From contig SSNU01000173.1 of the NCBI GenBank assembly GCA_012064415.1, positions 186,455 through 250,454 of the forward strand: a DNA stretch of 64,000 nucleotides, in the 5' to 3' direction. The stretch is from Gyrodactylus bullatarudis. Its lineage: Eukaryota; Platyhelminthes; Monogenea; Gyrodactylidea; Gyrodactylidae. Made by a program: the position numbers and the translations under genes. Every line of letters starts with the position of its first letter. The stretch's first letter is position 1. The notes under the pieces were generated by a model. That model saw only the letters and a list, made by a program, of their open reading frames with translations, did no database searches and was not told the DNA's origin. This document shows, piece by piece, positions 53,052-64,000 of the stretch.

Positions 53052-53245
53052 ATGATTGGATTTTCGGTAGCACTTGTCACTTTAACTTACCGGCATTTAC
53101 AGTTCAATAATTTGCTCGTACTATAACAAATTTTTGAGAAGATGAGATATGTGGTTGTTTTAAAATTATAATTCTTCAATAAATTCGGTGTTGAATTCAG
53201 AATTCCCTCAATAATTAAGTTCAATCTAAGACGTGAAAGCCTTTC
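53052..53245. promoter_or_regulatory. divergent promoter, KEN-box gene and TANGO6
   Basis: Only 194 bp separates the two start codons on opposite strands, so both leaders and promoters must fit or overlap here. No TATA box is evident. Confidence 0.6.
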
Positions 53246-56200
53246 ATGAGTTCGAAATCTCAAGAACTAATAAATACTCTCTACCTGAACCAGTACGAGA
53301 AAACTAAAGATTTAAATTTGGCATTTAAAAACAAAATAGAAGCATTTGTAAGTGAATTTCCAGAGTTGAAAGTCGATCTCGATTCCCTTCACACTCATGA
53401 AGGTTACCTTATTTGTCTTTTAAAATTGTTTTCAATCATTTCCACCGACGCAGATGATATTTACCAACCCAGCACATTGAGCAAGATTGAAGAATCCTTT
53501 CAGATTTTCATCTACTTTGGAGTTTATCCATGTCTCGAAGAGAGATTGTCCTCTTCGCTCAATTTCAGAACTGGAACTGATGAACAACTCGTCCCTGATG
53601 TTTCTCGCAACGTGGAGTTTAAGAAAACCTTCCTCACCAAGGTATCTATTCAATCAATAATAATTTCTAGCTCATTCTTGGCTTTATTCCTCTATATCTT
53701 AAACTGGTGGATATTCGGAGAAGCTTATTCGAAAAGTATTCATTCGAGATTATCATTTCTCTGCTACAATTATCCAACTATTCAAGGGATATTGTCTATT
53801 TGAAACAGCTTACAAAGTTTTTGAACGAAATTCCCCGTCATGTCGCGTTTAGAGACCTTCTCATGGCTCAAGGCATCGGAAGTAATGTCAGGAATAGCCC
53901 TAGATGGCTTCCCTTGAAAGCAGGCAAGTATTTGTCTGTCCTTTTAATCGGAAAGTCATCGTATAGTCCCATTTTATCCTTACTTGTCAGTGTTTGTCAA
54001 TTGACTTGCAACAATGAATTTGAGCCGAATCAAAAAAGTGAAACCTTCTCAGTGGACAAGAAAAAGTTTAAAAAAGTTTCAAGAATTCTAGCAGAAATCA
54101 TCCTCCACCTCCCCACTTCATTAAAGCCAAAAGAACTTTCATTAGAAGCATTTAAAACAAGTTATCTTCAATATTTATCCTCAGATTTATCAACTATTGT
54201 CGCAAGAAAGAACAAAATCTGTAATATACCAGTTCCAATCCAGGATTTTGAGTCTCTAGTCATTAGTTTCTATCTGGATTTATGCGCCAAATCAATTGAA
54301 ATGCACGGAGCCTTTGGAAGAGACCTCTTTCTTGGCCAAATATTACCTAAAACCTTATCAATTTGTAATAATCTTGCACAGCCAGAGTCCTTACCATCAG
54401 ACATCACGTTTATTGGCCAGGAATTGTATCCGGAACTTAGAATATTTCATGATTTATCTTTTAAAAAGCTCAATGATACCTTAGTTGATTGCATCCTTAC
54501 TTTGTGGTTGGTTCTGCTCACAGAAATTAGGAAGCAAACCATCCTTGGCACTACTCGTGATATTCAAAAACATCTTCAGAGTCTTCAATGTCTGATTGAA
54601 GATATTTTTAAAATCATTCTTACCTCATTCGACTGCATTGAGAAAAGGAATCAGTTCATTCTGAGACTTCTCACAATTCCCGAGGAAGGTTTCCATCTAA
54701 CCCTATTTACAAACCTCACATTTCTACCCAATTGGAAGATTATCGATATTGACGAGTCTTGTCAACATGAAAAAACAATTCTCAAATTCAATGTCCATCT
54801 TACCGCAAGTCCAGACCAAGTCAGGGATAAATCAACCTTTATTTATAATGAATACTATCCAATGTTTGTGGATCTCTTGAAGAGTCTTGTTATACAGAAA
54901 AATGTCCAAGAACTTAATAACGACAACTTTGATCAACTCCTCCGGGTCTGTGAAGATGAAATGCTAGAAGATCTATCTTTGGATCAGTTACCTAGTTATT
55001 TTTTGATTCATCTACTTGAAAGTATCACTAGAAAATTGATGGATAGATTGGATCAAGATCAAGTATCCATCTCTCCCATTTCACGTCAAGAGGAATTTAC
55101 AAATGACCTGGCCAAAATGAGTTACTTTGCTGTATTGCTCATTGAAAGTTTTGAAATTCAAATTATATGGCCGAAAAATTCCAAGTCTATCATAACGTTT
55201 TTCAGGGTATGTTCTTCCTCCTATTTCTCTTTGCATTTTAAATTTGATGATAATCTTTTTATTTTCAGAATAATCTAGATAGAATTTTATCCTGGATGAC
55301 TGACGAGAAGCCAATGGAAGACGATAACATGATATCAGAGTTATTCAAAAAGAATTTAACCCTCACACTAAGCCTACTATCCCAGTTTATACATTTTATT
55401 GAGAATGTAAAAGATGTTAGAAAGACGATTGCTCTGAAGGATCAACTGGAAAGTCTCTTGCCTGTCCTAGATGAAATTTCAGTCAATCTCAATACTTGCA
55501 TATTAGACCAGGAGTTGATTTCAGCACAATCTGCCATCATCAGTCATATAAGAATAAGTATTACTACCCGGGGAGCTCTTAAACTTGATGATTTACAAGA
55601 AATTTTCGAGAAAACTCTCAAAGTTGACGAAGAAGAAAAGCTAAAGACTTCCAAGTATGTTTTAAATTTTATCTGAGCCAATTAAAAACTAGTTGTAAAA
55701 TTTAATTCATTCAAAAATTACTCTATAATGTTAATTGGCTGTGCCAATCAAAAATGACCATACATTTTAACTCTAAATTCTCTATAGAAATTTGATTCAA
55801 GAATTAGACAAAGAGTTCAACAACTCCCATGTAACAAGTGAACCTCTCCAAGTGGAAGCAATGACTACTAAATTGAAAGAAGCCTACTCTCTTCTTGATG
55901 ATCCAATGATTCCGGTACAGGGTCATGGTCTTATCTCCTTATGTCGTTTGATAGAATCCAACTCAGAAACTATTCATGGCTTCGAGGAAACCATTTTCAA
56001 AGTAGGTCTTGTAGAAATTTTCCTGATAAATGCTTAAAATACTTTTGAATCTCGATCGAGAATAAAAGAGAGAGCTTAATTTTAAATACATTCCGGCCCA
56101 GATTAAATTTTGGCAAGAAGAAACTCATTACAAGAATTGCATGAATCCAAATCCAAGCTAAGTTTGATTCGTTTAAACTTGAGTCTGCATGAGAAATATC

Positions 56201-56935
56201 TTGATACAAACGACGACTCAAGTTTAAACGAGTTACAATCCGAATGAATCATATTTCAAATTTCAGAAACTAGTTGAAATGCTGATCAAATACGACGATA
56301 CCTACATTTATCTCAATGCAATACGTTGTCTAACTAGTCTCGGCTCAAAATATACCCAACGTCTACTTCCTCTCCTCTGTCGCCTGTTCCTTGGAGACGG
56401 AGAGAGAAGCAAGTTAAACTTTCGTCTAACAATTGGCGAGACAATTGTGAAAATTGCAAAAAATCTTGGAGATTTATCTCCAAAATATCGAGACTTGCTA
56501 GTTGCAACCATGACTAAGGTAGCCAATAGTGACGAGGAACTCTTACGGTGTGCAGCCCTTTCCAATCTGGCCGAATTATGTCCCAACTTACGTCATTCAT
56601 TTAACGCTATAGAAACGGAGATTATTTGTCTAATAGAATTCCATCTAAAATCAGATCGTAGTACCAACGTTCGACAAGCAGCTGTATTCCTAACATCCCA
56701 AGTAATTGGAGCATCAGATATTGACTCCAAACTGCCTTATTGGCTCTCACAATCTTGTCTAAGGGATCTCAATAGGCTAATTAATGACCGTGCCATTATG
56801 GAGAAGGACGAGCAAGTAAAAACTAGCCTACTCCAACTTCTGCATGTCTTTAACCAAAAAACCAAACTAAGCTTATTCGACACAAAAGTTGAACTAAAGA
56901 AAGAAATTAATATACTTAAAAACTTTTTACCGTAA
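53246..56935 (+). CDS. TANGO6: TANGO6 homologue (transport and Golgi organisation, HEAT-type)
   Basis: Exons 53246-53641, 53671-55206, 55269-55654, 55788-56001 and 56267-56935 join to 1066 residues, near the vertebrate 1094. TANGO6 is a helical-repeat protein linked to secretion and COPI/Golgi organisation. The C-terminal conserved blocks are clear: MIPVQGHGLISLCRLIES, DDTYIYLNAIRCLTSLGSKY, LRLTIGETIVKIAKNLGDLSPKY-like repeats, and DEELLRCAALSNLAELC. The long second exon is an all-helical middle region with no signal peptide. The first intron would be only 29 nt (53642-53670); it is not a multiple of three, and splicing is needed to join the two frames. The last intron holds a 20-bp inverted repeat. 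AATAAA is at 56962. Confidence 0.9.
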
Positions 56936-57740
56936 CCAGAGTTTTTCTTCATTTTGATCTGAATAAAAACAACTGACTACTGTATAGAATTTGGCGCTAA
57001 TCAATCTTTTGAATAGGGCTCTTGTTTTCATTTTTCATTCAAGTTCAGTAATATGAATAAAATTACCTTCAACAAGCACTAATTGACATGAGTTAAATTC
57101 TTGATGGAGTACAATGTATTCTTTCTTTAACTTATTGCATGATCAATTCTCTGGCGCTCATTGGTGTGAGAACAACAATTGATCATAAATATTTTTTTGT
57201 ATTTAAATATTATTTCTACTTTCTTTTTAGAATACATCATCCTTCTTTGTAAAACTTTCTATCGAATATTTTTAGGACATGCTAAGATTTTGAGTACAGA
57301 ATTAAAGCTTCATCAGATGAAAAACCTTTCGTCCTATTCCTTAATCCAGCATGATCCTGAAAATATCCCGTCAAATTAGTTCACACTGATTTTAAATCTG
57401 TTTTTAGTGATGAAATTCAAAGATTGACTTCCCACTTTTTCAATCACAGAACAGCACCAGGGTTCGTTTCGAAAACTTGGATTATGCAAGCTTACTTTTC
57501 AGTCATACTGCATAAATAATGGTACGTTTTTTCTCTTTAAATCATTATCTTCTCTTGAGAACATCCCTCGATAATATACATTTATTATTTCTGAACAACT
57601 ACGCCAAAAGAGTAAAATTTTACATCAAATATGCTAGAAGTGTAAAAGGTAAAGACGCAAATTGATTATAAAAAGTTTATTAATTCATTTCGAGGATATT
57701 CTTTTCCTGAGATGAGATCTGTACTTTACTCTGTACTGTA
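56936..57740. other. intergenic, convergent TANGO6 and BTB gene ends
   Basis: The TANGO6 poly(A) signal is at 56962-56967. The BTB gene signal (AATAAA on minus) is at 57681-57676. No gene lies between. Confidence 0.5.
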
Positions 57741-58997
57741 TCAATTATAATTGATGAAACCAGCAAATATGAATCTGCAATCATTCAAGATGTCTGACTT
57801 TAACAGACTATACTGAAAACCGAAAAGGTTGGTAAGAACAATGTCCCCAGTTTTATTAACATGATTGGCTGATTCTTTATAGGGTGCTGTTTTAATCTCA
57901 CGAATGTTTGAACTGAACAGGTTGCCCTCAACATTCTCGGCGCATTGTTTAACCTTTCCCTTATTCGTTATCAACTCCATGTAATCAATCATAAAGCTAT
58001 GATGCAGTGTAAAATCTGTAATATACTCTGCCTTTTCCAACTCAAGTGTACTCTTGGTTCCCGAGAAATTATTCTTAAAGCTAAAAGTTTCTTTCGTCTT
58101 CATATGTCTGTAGGTTGTCTCAAAGCCGTTTATTGTCGGTCGATCTTGAAACTTTGCTACAACCAAAAATTCAATTTTCTCTAAATGCCAATACGCAGGA
58201 CAGTCTGAGGGGAGGGTTGACTGTTCTGTCTTTATCCTTGGATATGAATCTTTTGGATGAATACCAAACTCTTCCGAGTATATGAACAACTTGGTGGGTA
58301 TTCCATAAAAAATATTTGATTTTTTTTCTGAACGCTCTTTAAGTATTTTCTGTACAAAATCTAACATTTGTTTCACCACCACGGGCTCACTGATAATGGA
58401 TCCGATAAACTTTTTATATTCACTCCAATAACTTTCGTAAATCAGAGGATTTCCTTTTGAATCATAAAACAATAGTGCCTTTTCCTTGATAATGGTCTTT
58501 AATTCTTCCTCATCGAGGCTTCGATAAATCTGGGCATACCTCTTTGGCCTGTTGGCCAGTGCTCTTATCAGGATAGAATGAAGCTTTTTATTTTCCACCA
58601 CCCAGAGCTTTCTGAATGTTTCCACAGTCAACTCGACCATATTCGTTATTTCTGCAATCTTTTCAATAAGATCATCAATTGAATCATCCAAGAGTAGCAA
58701 TTCTAGACCCTTGAACGCATCATACAACTCCGACTCGTCAAATAATGGCTCTTCATCATAGAAAACCTTGATGATTTTCTCCATCATACCGGAATCAATC
58801 TCGTTGATTTCAATATTCTCCAAGTCATCCGTCATACTCAGACGAGAGCGGATGAACTCAGACCTGGAAGAGAATAATTCCTTGTAGGCTAGAAAACTCT
58901 TTGCGTTGCAGATTATTTCCAGGTCAAAGTCCCTCATTTCGTCACGTCTCAGTCGGAATTCATCTAAATCGAGTTTCTTCTTCTTCTCTTCAACCAT
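57741..58997 (-). CDS. BTB-domain protein with C-terminal jacalin-like domain, copy 1
   Basis: A single-exon frame of 418 residues starts at the ATG at 58997; the TTG three bases before it is not a start. Residues about 25-115 form a BTB/POZ fold (FDLEIICNAKSFLAYKELF), followed by a BACK-like helical stretch (VETFRKLWVV, ILIRALANRPKRYAQIYRSL). The last 150 residues look like a beta-prism/jacalin-like domain (YITDFTLHHSFMIDYMELIT, FGFQYSLL, FIFAGFIN). BTB-BACK proteins often link a substrate-binding domain to cullin-3 ubiquitin ligase, so the lectin-like end may select glycan-bearing or protein targets; that is inference. Its paralogue lies immediately upstream in the same orientation. Single-exon structure suggests retroposition or intron loss followed by tandem duplication. 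Confidence 0.82.
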   Translation of the reverse strand: MVEEKKKKLDLDEFRLRRDEMRDFDLEIICNAKSFLAYKELFSSRSEFIRSRLSMTDDLENIEINEIDSGMMEKIIKVFYDEEPLFDESELYDAFKGLELLLLDDSIDDLIEKIAEITNMVELTVETFRKLWVVENKKLHSILIRALANRPKRYAQIYRSLDEEELKTIIKEKALLFYDSKGNPLIYESYWSEYKKFIGSIISEPVVVKQMLDFVQKILKERSEKKSNIFYGIPTKLFIYSEEFGIHPKDSYPRIKTEQSTLPSDCPAYWHLEKIEFLVVAKFQDRPTINGFETTYRHMKTKETFSFKNNFSGTKSTLELEKAEYITDFTLHHSFMIDYMELITNKGKVKQCAENVEGNLFSSNIREIKTAPYKESANHVNKTGDIVLTNLFGFQYSLLKSDILNDCRFIFAGFINYN

Positions 58998-59530
58998 CAA
59001 AGATAACTTTTATTTGAAAGTTTTCTACCATGAATTATTCAAACTAAATTTTTCATGGCTAAATGAAAATAGTTTCTTGTTTATTCGTAACTATTTCAAT
59101 TTCTCTAAAATCCCTTTTGTTTACGACAAAAATATATTTTTAAAGCATGCATCTACTATAAAGTAATGCTCAAATAATAATAACTTGTTTTTGAATGTCC
59201 TTTCCAGATACACACTGTAAGCAATTGAAGCATTTTAGAGATCAGAAAAATACATTTTGTTTTGCATCATAACTACTATTATAATAATAGCAACCCTTGG
59301 TGAGTATTTCACATTAAAACTAATCATTAAACATGAATCTCAAGGCATTTACAATGTTTAATCAATACAAGAGCTCATCGATTATGAAAACAAACTCTGT
59401 CATCTTCTAAGCCCTGTAGATAGAGCAAAAAAACGCTTTGATTCTGATGAAATAAAGAAATACTCTTTAGCCATTCCCACAAATTAAGTACATCTCTTTA
59501 GATTTTAATCAAGTAATTTATTTCAATCCC
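58998..59530. promoter_or_regulatory. spacer between the two BTB genes
   Basis: No ORF of interest. It contains the promoter of copy 1 and, at 59522-59517, the AATAAA of copy 2 (minus), only about 10 nt beyond its stop. Confidence 0.5.
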
Positions 59531-60793
59531 CTAGTTCTTATTGATGAAACCAGCAAAGATGAATTTTACATCATTCGCTGTGTAGGAATTTGAGAGAATC
59601 TCACTGTATTCAAATCCATAAAAATGCGTCAAGACGATTTCATTATCACCAATGAGAGATCCATTCAAAGGTACAGTGTTGATCTTATTGATATCAGAAA
59701 TGAGTGTGTTCCCGCCGGTCGGACTCCCCCAGCGTTGAGATTTCTTCTTATTCGTTGTAAAAGTTATCCCGTCCATCATGTAACCGTGTAGCATTGTGAA
59801 CTCTGTGATATATTCATCAGAGCCAAGCTCAAAGACTGATTCACTTCCTGAAAAATTCGTTTCTATTGTTCTTGTCTCATTAGTCTTTCTATTTCTATAA
59901 GTCGGATGCATTCCCGTAACCTTCTGGGCACCTTCCCAGAGATAAGTGAAGAACTTAATTTTCTCCAAATGCCAATCATTAGGACCGCCTGGATAGCTTA
60001 GCTGGTTAACACTCCTCCTTGGATAGGCTTCTCTAGGATGTCTTCCGAACTCCTGCGGGTGAACAAAGAGTTCTTCCGGGATCCCATAGAAGATGTCAGA
60101 ATTATTCTTCTCACGATCATCAAGTATTTCTCTTACTGCCAACTGTAACTGAATTGCATCATGATTTGACTCTGTGATCAATGATAGGAACTTCGTATAG
60201 GCTTTAAGGTAATCGTCAAATATGCATGGATTTCCGTAGAAATCTCTGAATATGAGCGATTTCTCCCTAAATATCGTCTTCTTCTCTTCATCATTGAGAC
60301 TCTTGTAGACTTCTACATACTTTTGAGGATTATTTGCCAGAGCTCTCGTTAGATAACCATGAATTGCGGCATCCTTAACCTTCCAAAGGCTCTTAAAGGC
60401 TTCCATAGAATATTCAACATTGTTGGTTTTAACCTTGATCACTTGAACAAGGTGATTATGGGCCTTTTCGAACAAGAGAAAATCCAAACATCTCAATGTA
60501 TCAACAAGCTTATCATCCTCAATGGTGTAATCTTCCTCGTAAAACATTTTCATAACAACCTCGATAACTTCAGGTGTAAAGTCATTTACATCAATCGAGT
60601 TCACTTCTTTCATGAGGTCTTTCACAGAGTGTCGCTCAAAGTTAACATGGCTGTTAATATAGCCAGACTTTGAGGCCAATAGATTCTTATGACCCATAAA
60701 GACTTGTCCCTTACAATTGATCTTGAAGTCTAGCCCTTCGTTGTTATTTCTTTTCGATCGATATTGCTCAACATCCAAAGTTTCACCAGACAT
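59531..60793 (-). CDS. BTB-domain protein with C-terminal jacalin-like domain, copy 2
   Basis: A single-exon frame of 420 residues from ATG at 60793, alignable end to end with the downstream gene. The BTB part (LDFKINCKGQVFMGHKNLL), BACK-like part (MEAFKSLWKVKDAAIHGYLT) and link (FYGIPEELFVHPQEFGRHP) are followed by a better-preserved jacalin-like block: DEYITEFTMLHGYMMDGITF, TTNKKKSQRWGSPTGGNT, HFYGFEYSEI, FIFAGFINKN. The Tyr-Ile-Thr...Asp-x-Ile-x-Phe-x-Thr-Asn pattern is typical of jacalin strands. The pair diverges strongly in sequence yet keeps length and order, so both appear to be under purifying selection. A TATAAT-like box lies about 25-40 bp before the ATG. Cul3-adaptor function is inferred, not shown. 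Confidence 0.85.
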   Translation of the reverse strand: MSGETLDVEQYRSKRNNNEGLDFKINCKGQVFMGHKNLLASKSGYINSHVNFERHSVKDLMKEVNSIDVNDFTPEVIEVVMKMFYEEDYTIEDDKLVDTLRCLDFLLFEKAHNHLVQVIKVKTNNVEYSMEAFKSLWKVKDAAIHGYLTRALANNPQKYVEVYKSLNDEEKKTIFREKSLIFRDFYGNPCIFDDYLKAYTKFLSLITESNHDAIQLQLAVREILDDREKNNSDIFYGIPEELFVHPQEFGRHPREAYPRRSVNQLSYPGGPNDWHLEKIKFFTYLWEGAQKVTGMHPTYRNRKTNETRTIETNFSGSESVFELGSDEYITEFTMLHGYMMDGITFTTNKKKSQRWGSPTGGNTLISDINKINTVPLNGSLIGDNEIVLTHFYGFEYSEILSNSYTANDVKFIFAGFINKN

Positions 60794-60987
60794 CCTATTG
60801 AAATTGTGTATTTGATATTATAAAAAGACGAAGATTCAAACGTTGATTCATTCGATTTGCTTGTTTTAATTTTTTCCTCCGTTTAAATTTTTTTTGTTGA
60901 AACTTACTAGTAAGTAGTTCGATTGTTTTTACTAAATTAAAAAGAAGAGTTTCTAAAATTAATTCATATTACTAACACTAGTAAAAT

Positions 60988-63639
60988 CTAATTCAAAATC
61001 AAGTCAAATTCTCGACTAAATGATGTCCATAGGAATTTCATTTTTCCGATTAGAAATTCTATTATTTCATCAAATATCGGATTGAAAAATTCGGGACCAT
61101 TCCCTTCGTAGGATAGACGTGATATTTGGTACTTCGTCTTTCTAACCATCCCATGCTGAAGGCTTGTCAAGTTTTCCTGATTTAAGAACCGTTTGCATAT
61201 GCTGATAAGAATCTCTTTCAATGCCCCAATGTTGGCCATTCTCTTGATCTGAATCTGTAGTTAAGATAAATTTTTTTTTTCTTGATTAAAAGATTTTTAA
61301 ACAGAAATTTTGAGTAGATTCTGAATTTTCTGAAACTATTTGTAACAAAAGATTATTAGACCTCAATCGAAATAATAGATTAAACTCCTTTATAAGTGTA
61401 TTCAGACTAAGGGACCAAAACAATTCAATCTTTTTCCATGACTCACTTTAAAGCTGTATATTTCAATGAGAAATTCAAAATCAATCCCACTTTTCTTGTA
61501 TCCTTTGTGTATGAGAAAATTTTTGAATATTTTTAAAGCCTCCGGCAAAACCTCTTTCTTCCAATAGACCTCGTCAAGAATGTAACTCATGGAACATGAG
61601 CTGGACCCATTATTTTGAGGTGACACATTGGTTTCTTCCAGGATGTATTCCCCGAATCCTGCCAAGACCAAAATTGATTTGCAATAACTTGCTGGCTTAG
61701 ACGTTAGACTGTTTATTGTCACCGCATGCTTTAGTGACACTAACTATAAATTGAACAGAATATAATCGTAGTGTCTTACCTGTAAGAAATTTTCAAACTT
61801 TTCATTTAAAATTTGTTCCACAAAATAATTCAAATAATCCCTTATGGACTGAATCAAGTTATTCAAATCGCCACGTTTAAAATGATATATTAATAAGGAA
61901 TACAGTTCCTGATTGGTTTGCAGGGGGGTTTTTAGGAGAAACTTTCTCAACTTATTCGCTAGATAGAGGATTCCCTCTACGTTATCAGTGCTGAGATCAT
62001 TCTCAACGATAAGTTCACTCATATTAAGAACTTCTGCTTCATTAGGTAGGTCTGAATTCTTGAGAAATGCTCGAAATCCATTGAGTATTCTTGTAGATTA
62101 ATAACAATAATTAGTGAAAAAAAGAATTAAGTTGTAATCTTTTTGGTTCTTTAGATCTTGCCTAAGCGACCATCTAATTTAAACATGTGTGACAGGCATA
62201 GACTCGTATCTTCTTTATTGGGACTCTTTAGCATATCTGGGCCGAGAATCGGATCTTGAGCATCGAATCCCTCAGGCAAGATGGGAAAGATACAAATTCA
62301 CTATAAAAAATAACTCACACTGCATGTTTTCCAAGATAAATTTTCAGCTTGAATAAATCCCTATTCTCGACAACCTCCTTTAGATTCTCATCAAAAGCAT
62401 TTCTAAAGTTTGCCTCAAACGGACTTAGAAGAGACTCCCCTGGTTGGGAATCTTCCAGGAATCCTTTGTTCAATTGACTTGTCAATACATGATATTCACC
62501 ATTTTCATTAATATCAATTTTAGATTCTGTCTCAAGTAGGTTCTCATTGCCATCATTGACGACTTTCGAGCAAATATTGTTGATCAGGATCATCTTCTTC
62601 TTTGCTCGATTGAAACTATCTTCAACTTCCTTCAAACTCTTTTTCTCCAAGGGATCTTGAACTATTTCCTGGTCAACCAGTCCAATGAAGCTTTTGAGAA
62701 TATTTCCGAACTTATGATCATTATTTAGGAGCGATTCGAATGTTTCTTTATGCTTGAAAATATCCAGAAAGACATGAATGGGTTTTTCAACCGGTTTCTC
62801 CATTGTTGCATGGTCAAACGAGGGTAATAACTTAGAGAATAGATGTATTGTCAAATTAGACATGAGACATGTTAGTATGTTCCTAATTTCCCTACCAATC
62901 AGGCCACGATACGATACTACCTGTCTGGTTAAGAAGAATATCTCCAATTCCTCAGCAATGTTGCTTTCCTCAATTGCTTGGTACTTGAGGATTTCCTTGT
63001 AATTCTCTATAAACTGTAGCAATCCGATGAAAAATTGCTTTACACTAATCTTGTCTTCATGGCGTGTAGTTAGCCTTCGTAAAGCTAACCAAGCCTCAAT
63101 GAATAATCTACCATCTTTATCCTTTGATAAAAAAGTCAGAAACTTTTCATAGAAGTTAGCCCCTCTTGGCACTAGGCTTCGTTGAAAACAATTTGTTCTT
63201 ACGGGGACTTCTTCTGTTTGAATGCTTAGCATTTCGTTCATGATTTTTAGGAAATTTTCATGACTCTTCGTTGTGATACGGAATTTGATGTACCAAGAAA
63301 TCTCATAAATCTCACCCCAATGAAATGACTCGAAATGAGAATCTGTTAACAGGTCATAGAGCTCTTGTAAATAGTAGACCTCAGAGTTTAGGTAATTCTC
63401 GTAGACTGCTGACATATTATCATATTTCAAATCTTGCAAATTCTTAAATTTTTATCAAGAATTAGATAACCAACAGTTAATTCAAGATAGACATCGAGAA
63501 AGTAATCCGTTATGGTAATAAAATGATTCTCTTTCATGGTTATTTTAGTTGAAATATTGCCAAATTTCGTTGTTATGGTTTTCATCAAATTCATTATGAA
63601 TTCATACATGAAAACCAATGATATTTCTAATTTGATCAT
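60988..63639 (-). CDS. uncharacterised 720-residue helical protein
   Basis: Exons (minus) 63639-63475, 63442-62319, 62089-61780, 61743-61447 and 61254-60988 join in frame to 720 residues. I do not recognise the family. The sequence is almost entirely alpha-helical in composition (Leu/Ile/Phe/Glu/Lys-rich), with no signal peptide, membrane segment or obvious repeat, and has one polar stretch (SKIDINENGEYHV) near residue 360. Most introns are tiny: 32, 36 and 192-229 nt. The first (63474-63443) has an unusual GTTGGT donor; if not spliced, translation could begin at the ATG at 63415. Being all-helical it could be a trafficking-complex subunit or a glomulin-like protein, but nothing specific supports either. 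It lies tail-to-head with the BTB pair. Confidence 0.6.
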
Positions 63640-64000
63640 TAGAAAAAGAGTTTATTGAAATCTTGTCACTTTGAATGTAAAATATTGTCCTTGGCAGATG
63701 TTCGATCTCTCTACTTGAGCTAATTGATAAGAAGCTAGGAATCTATGATTTTTACAAAACTCTCTTTTATTTTTTTATCAATCAAAAGAGGTTACGCAAG
63801 ATCAAGATAATAGAAGAAAATCGATTATGCTAAATTTGATCTAATGCTAACCTCCTAGCCATTTGGGAGTTTTCATTTTCACTACATGAAAATCAATGAA
63901 AGACCTGTCACAAAATGGAGGGCTCTTGAAAATTTTTATGGTCTAATTGTGATCCTGAAAAAAGCTCTTTTGACCATTCTACCACCAGATCATGTATTTT
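63640..64000. mobile_element. right edge: MITE family M1 copy
   Basis: From about 63717 the sequence reads GAGCTAATTGATAAGAAGC then GGAATCTATGATTTTTAC, the left end of family M1, and continues to the window edge without a recognisable right arm. No gene is seen. Confidence 0.55.

Noticed and set aside
52960..53080. Unspliced start of the KEN-box gene from a GTG at 53080
   Set aside because: A 40-nt intron joins an ATG exon (53051) in another frame to the same downstream frame; GTG is not a plausible animal start.
57179..57379. 66-codon plus frame downstream of TANGO6
   Set aside because: No motif, no promoter, low-complexity Ile/Phe/Leu composition; taken as chance.

Overview
This is a window of an A+T-rich animal nuclear genome. 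The evidence is spliced genes with GT-AG introns, a histone H4 gene, a focal adhesion kinase (FAK), TAF4, TANGO6, REXO1 and kintoun homologues, and a dense load of eukaryotic transposon debris. The species cannot be named from the sequence; an invertebrate is the best guess. Kintoun, a cytoplasmic factor for assembling axonemal dynein, suggests motile cilia or flagella somewhere in the life cycle. Introns fall into two classes: tiny ones (about 29-80 nt) and multi-kilobase ones filled with repeats. All exon models below were joined by eye; every spliced frame closes without an internal stop.

Layout. 1-2131: an open hAT-type transposase N-terminus (minus) running off the left edge, a retroelement ORF scrap and a mariner-like foldback. 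2132-11933: kintoun (plus, 11 exons), with a TTAA-flanked piggyBac relic (5605-7008), a ribozyme-bearing SINE-like repeat (7934-8285) and a TTAA/CCCTTA-ended MITE in its introns. 13210-13620: a small Ser/Thr-rich single-exon gene. 14665-18386: REXO1-type 3'-5' exonuclease (minus, 6 exons), head-to-head with TAF4 (plus, 18748-21878, 7 exons). 23088-23399: histone H4 (minus). 24234-51678: a compact 830-residue FAK homologue (plus, 13 exons) stretched over 27 kb, whose introns hold a KRBA2/Ginger-type integrase relic, non-LTR reverse transcriptase scraps, a perfect 211-bp inverted repeat and many MITEs. 52163-53051 (minus, KEN-box protein) and 53246-56935 (plus, TANGO6) diverge from a 194-bp shared promoter. 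57741-60793: two tandem BTB plus jacalin-like-domain genes (minus). 60988-63639: an unrecognised 720-residue protein (minus, 5 exons).

The genes are ordinary cellular functions (transcription, chromatin, RNA processing, adhesion signalling, dynein assembly, secretion) with no evident joint pathway. The most unusual signal is in the repeats. Two different repeat families carry self-cleaving-RNA signatures: a SINE-like family with a near-canonical hammerhead core, and a retroelement 5' region in which CUGAAGAG and CGAAA are embedded in three helices, one pseudoknotted, that covary between two diverged copies.
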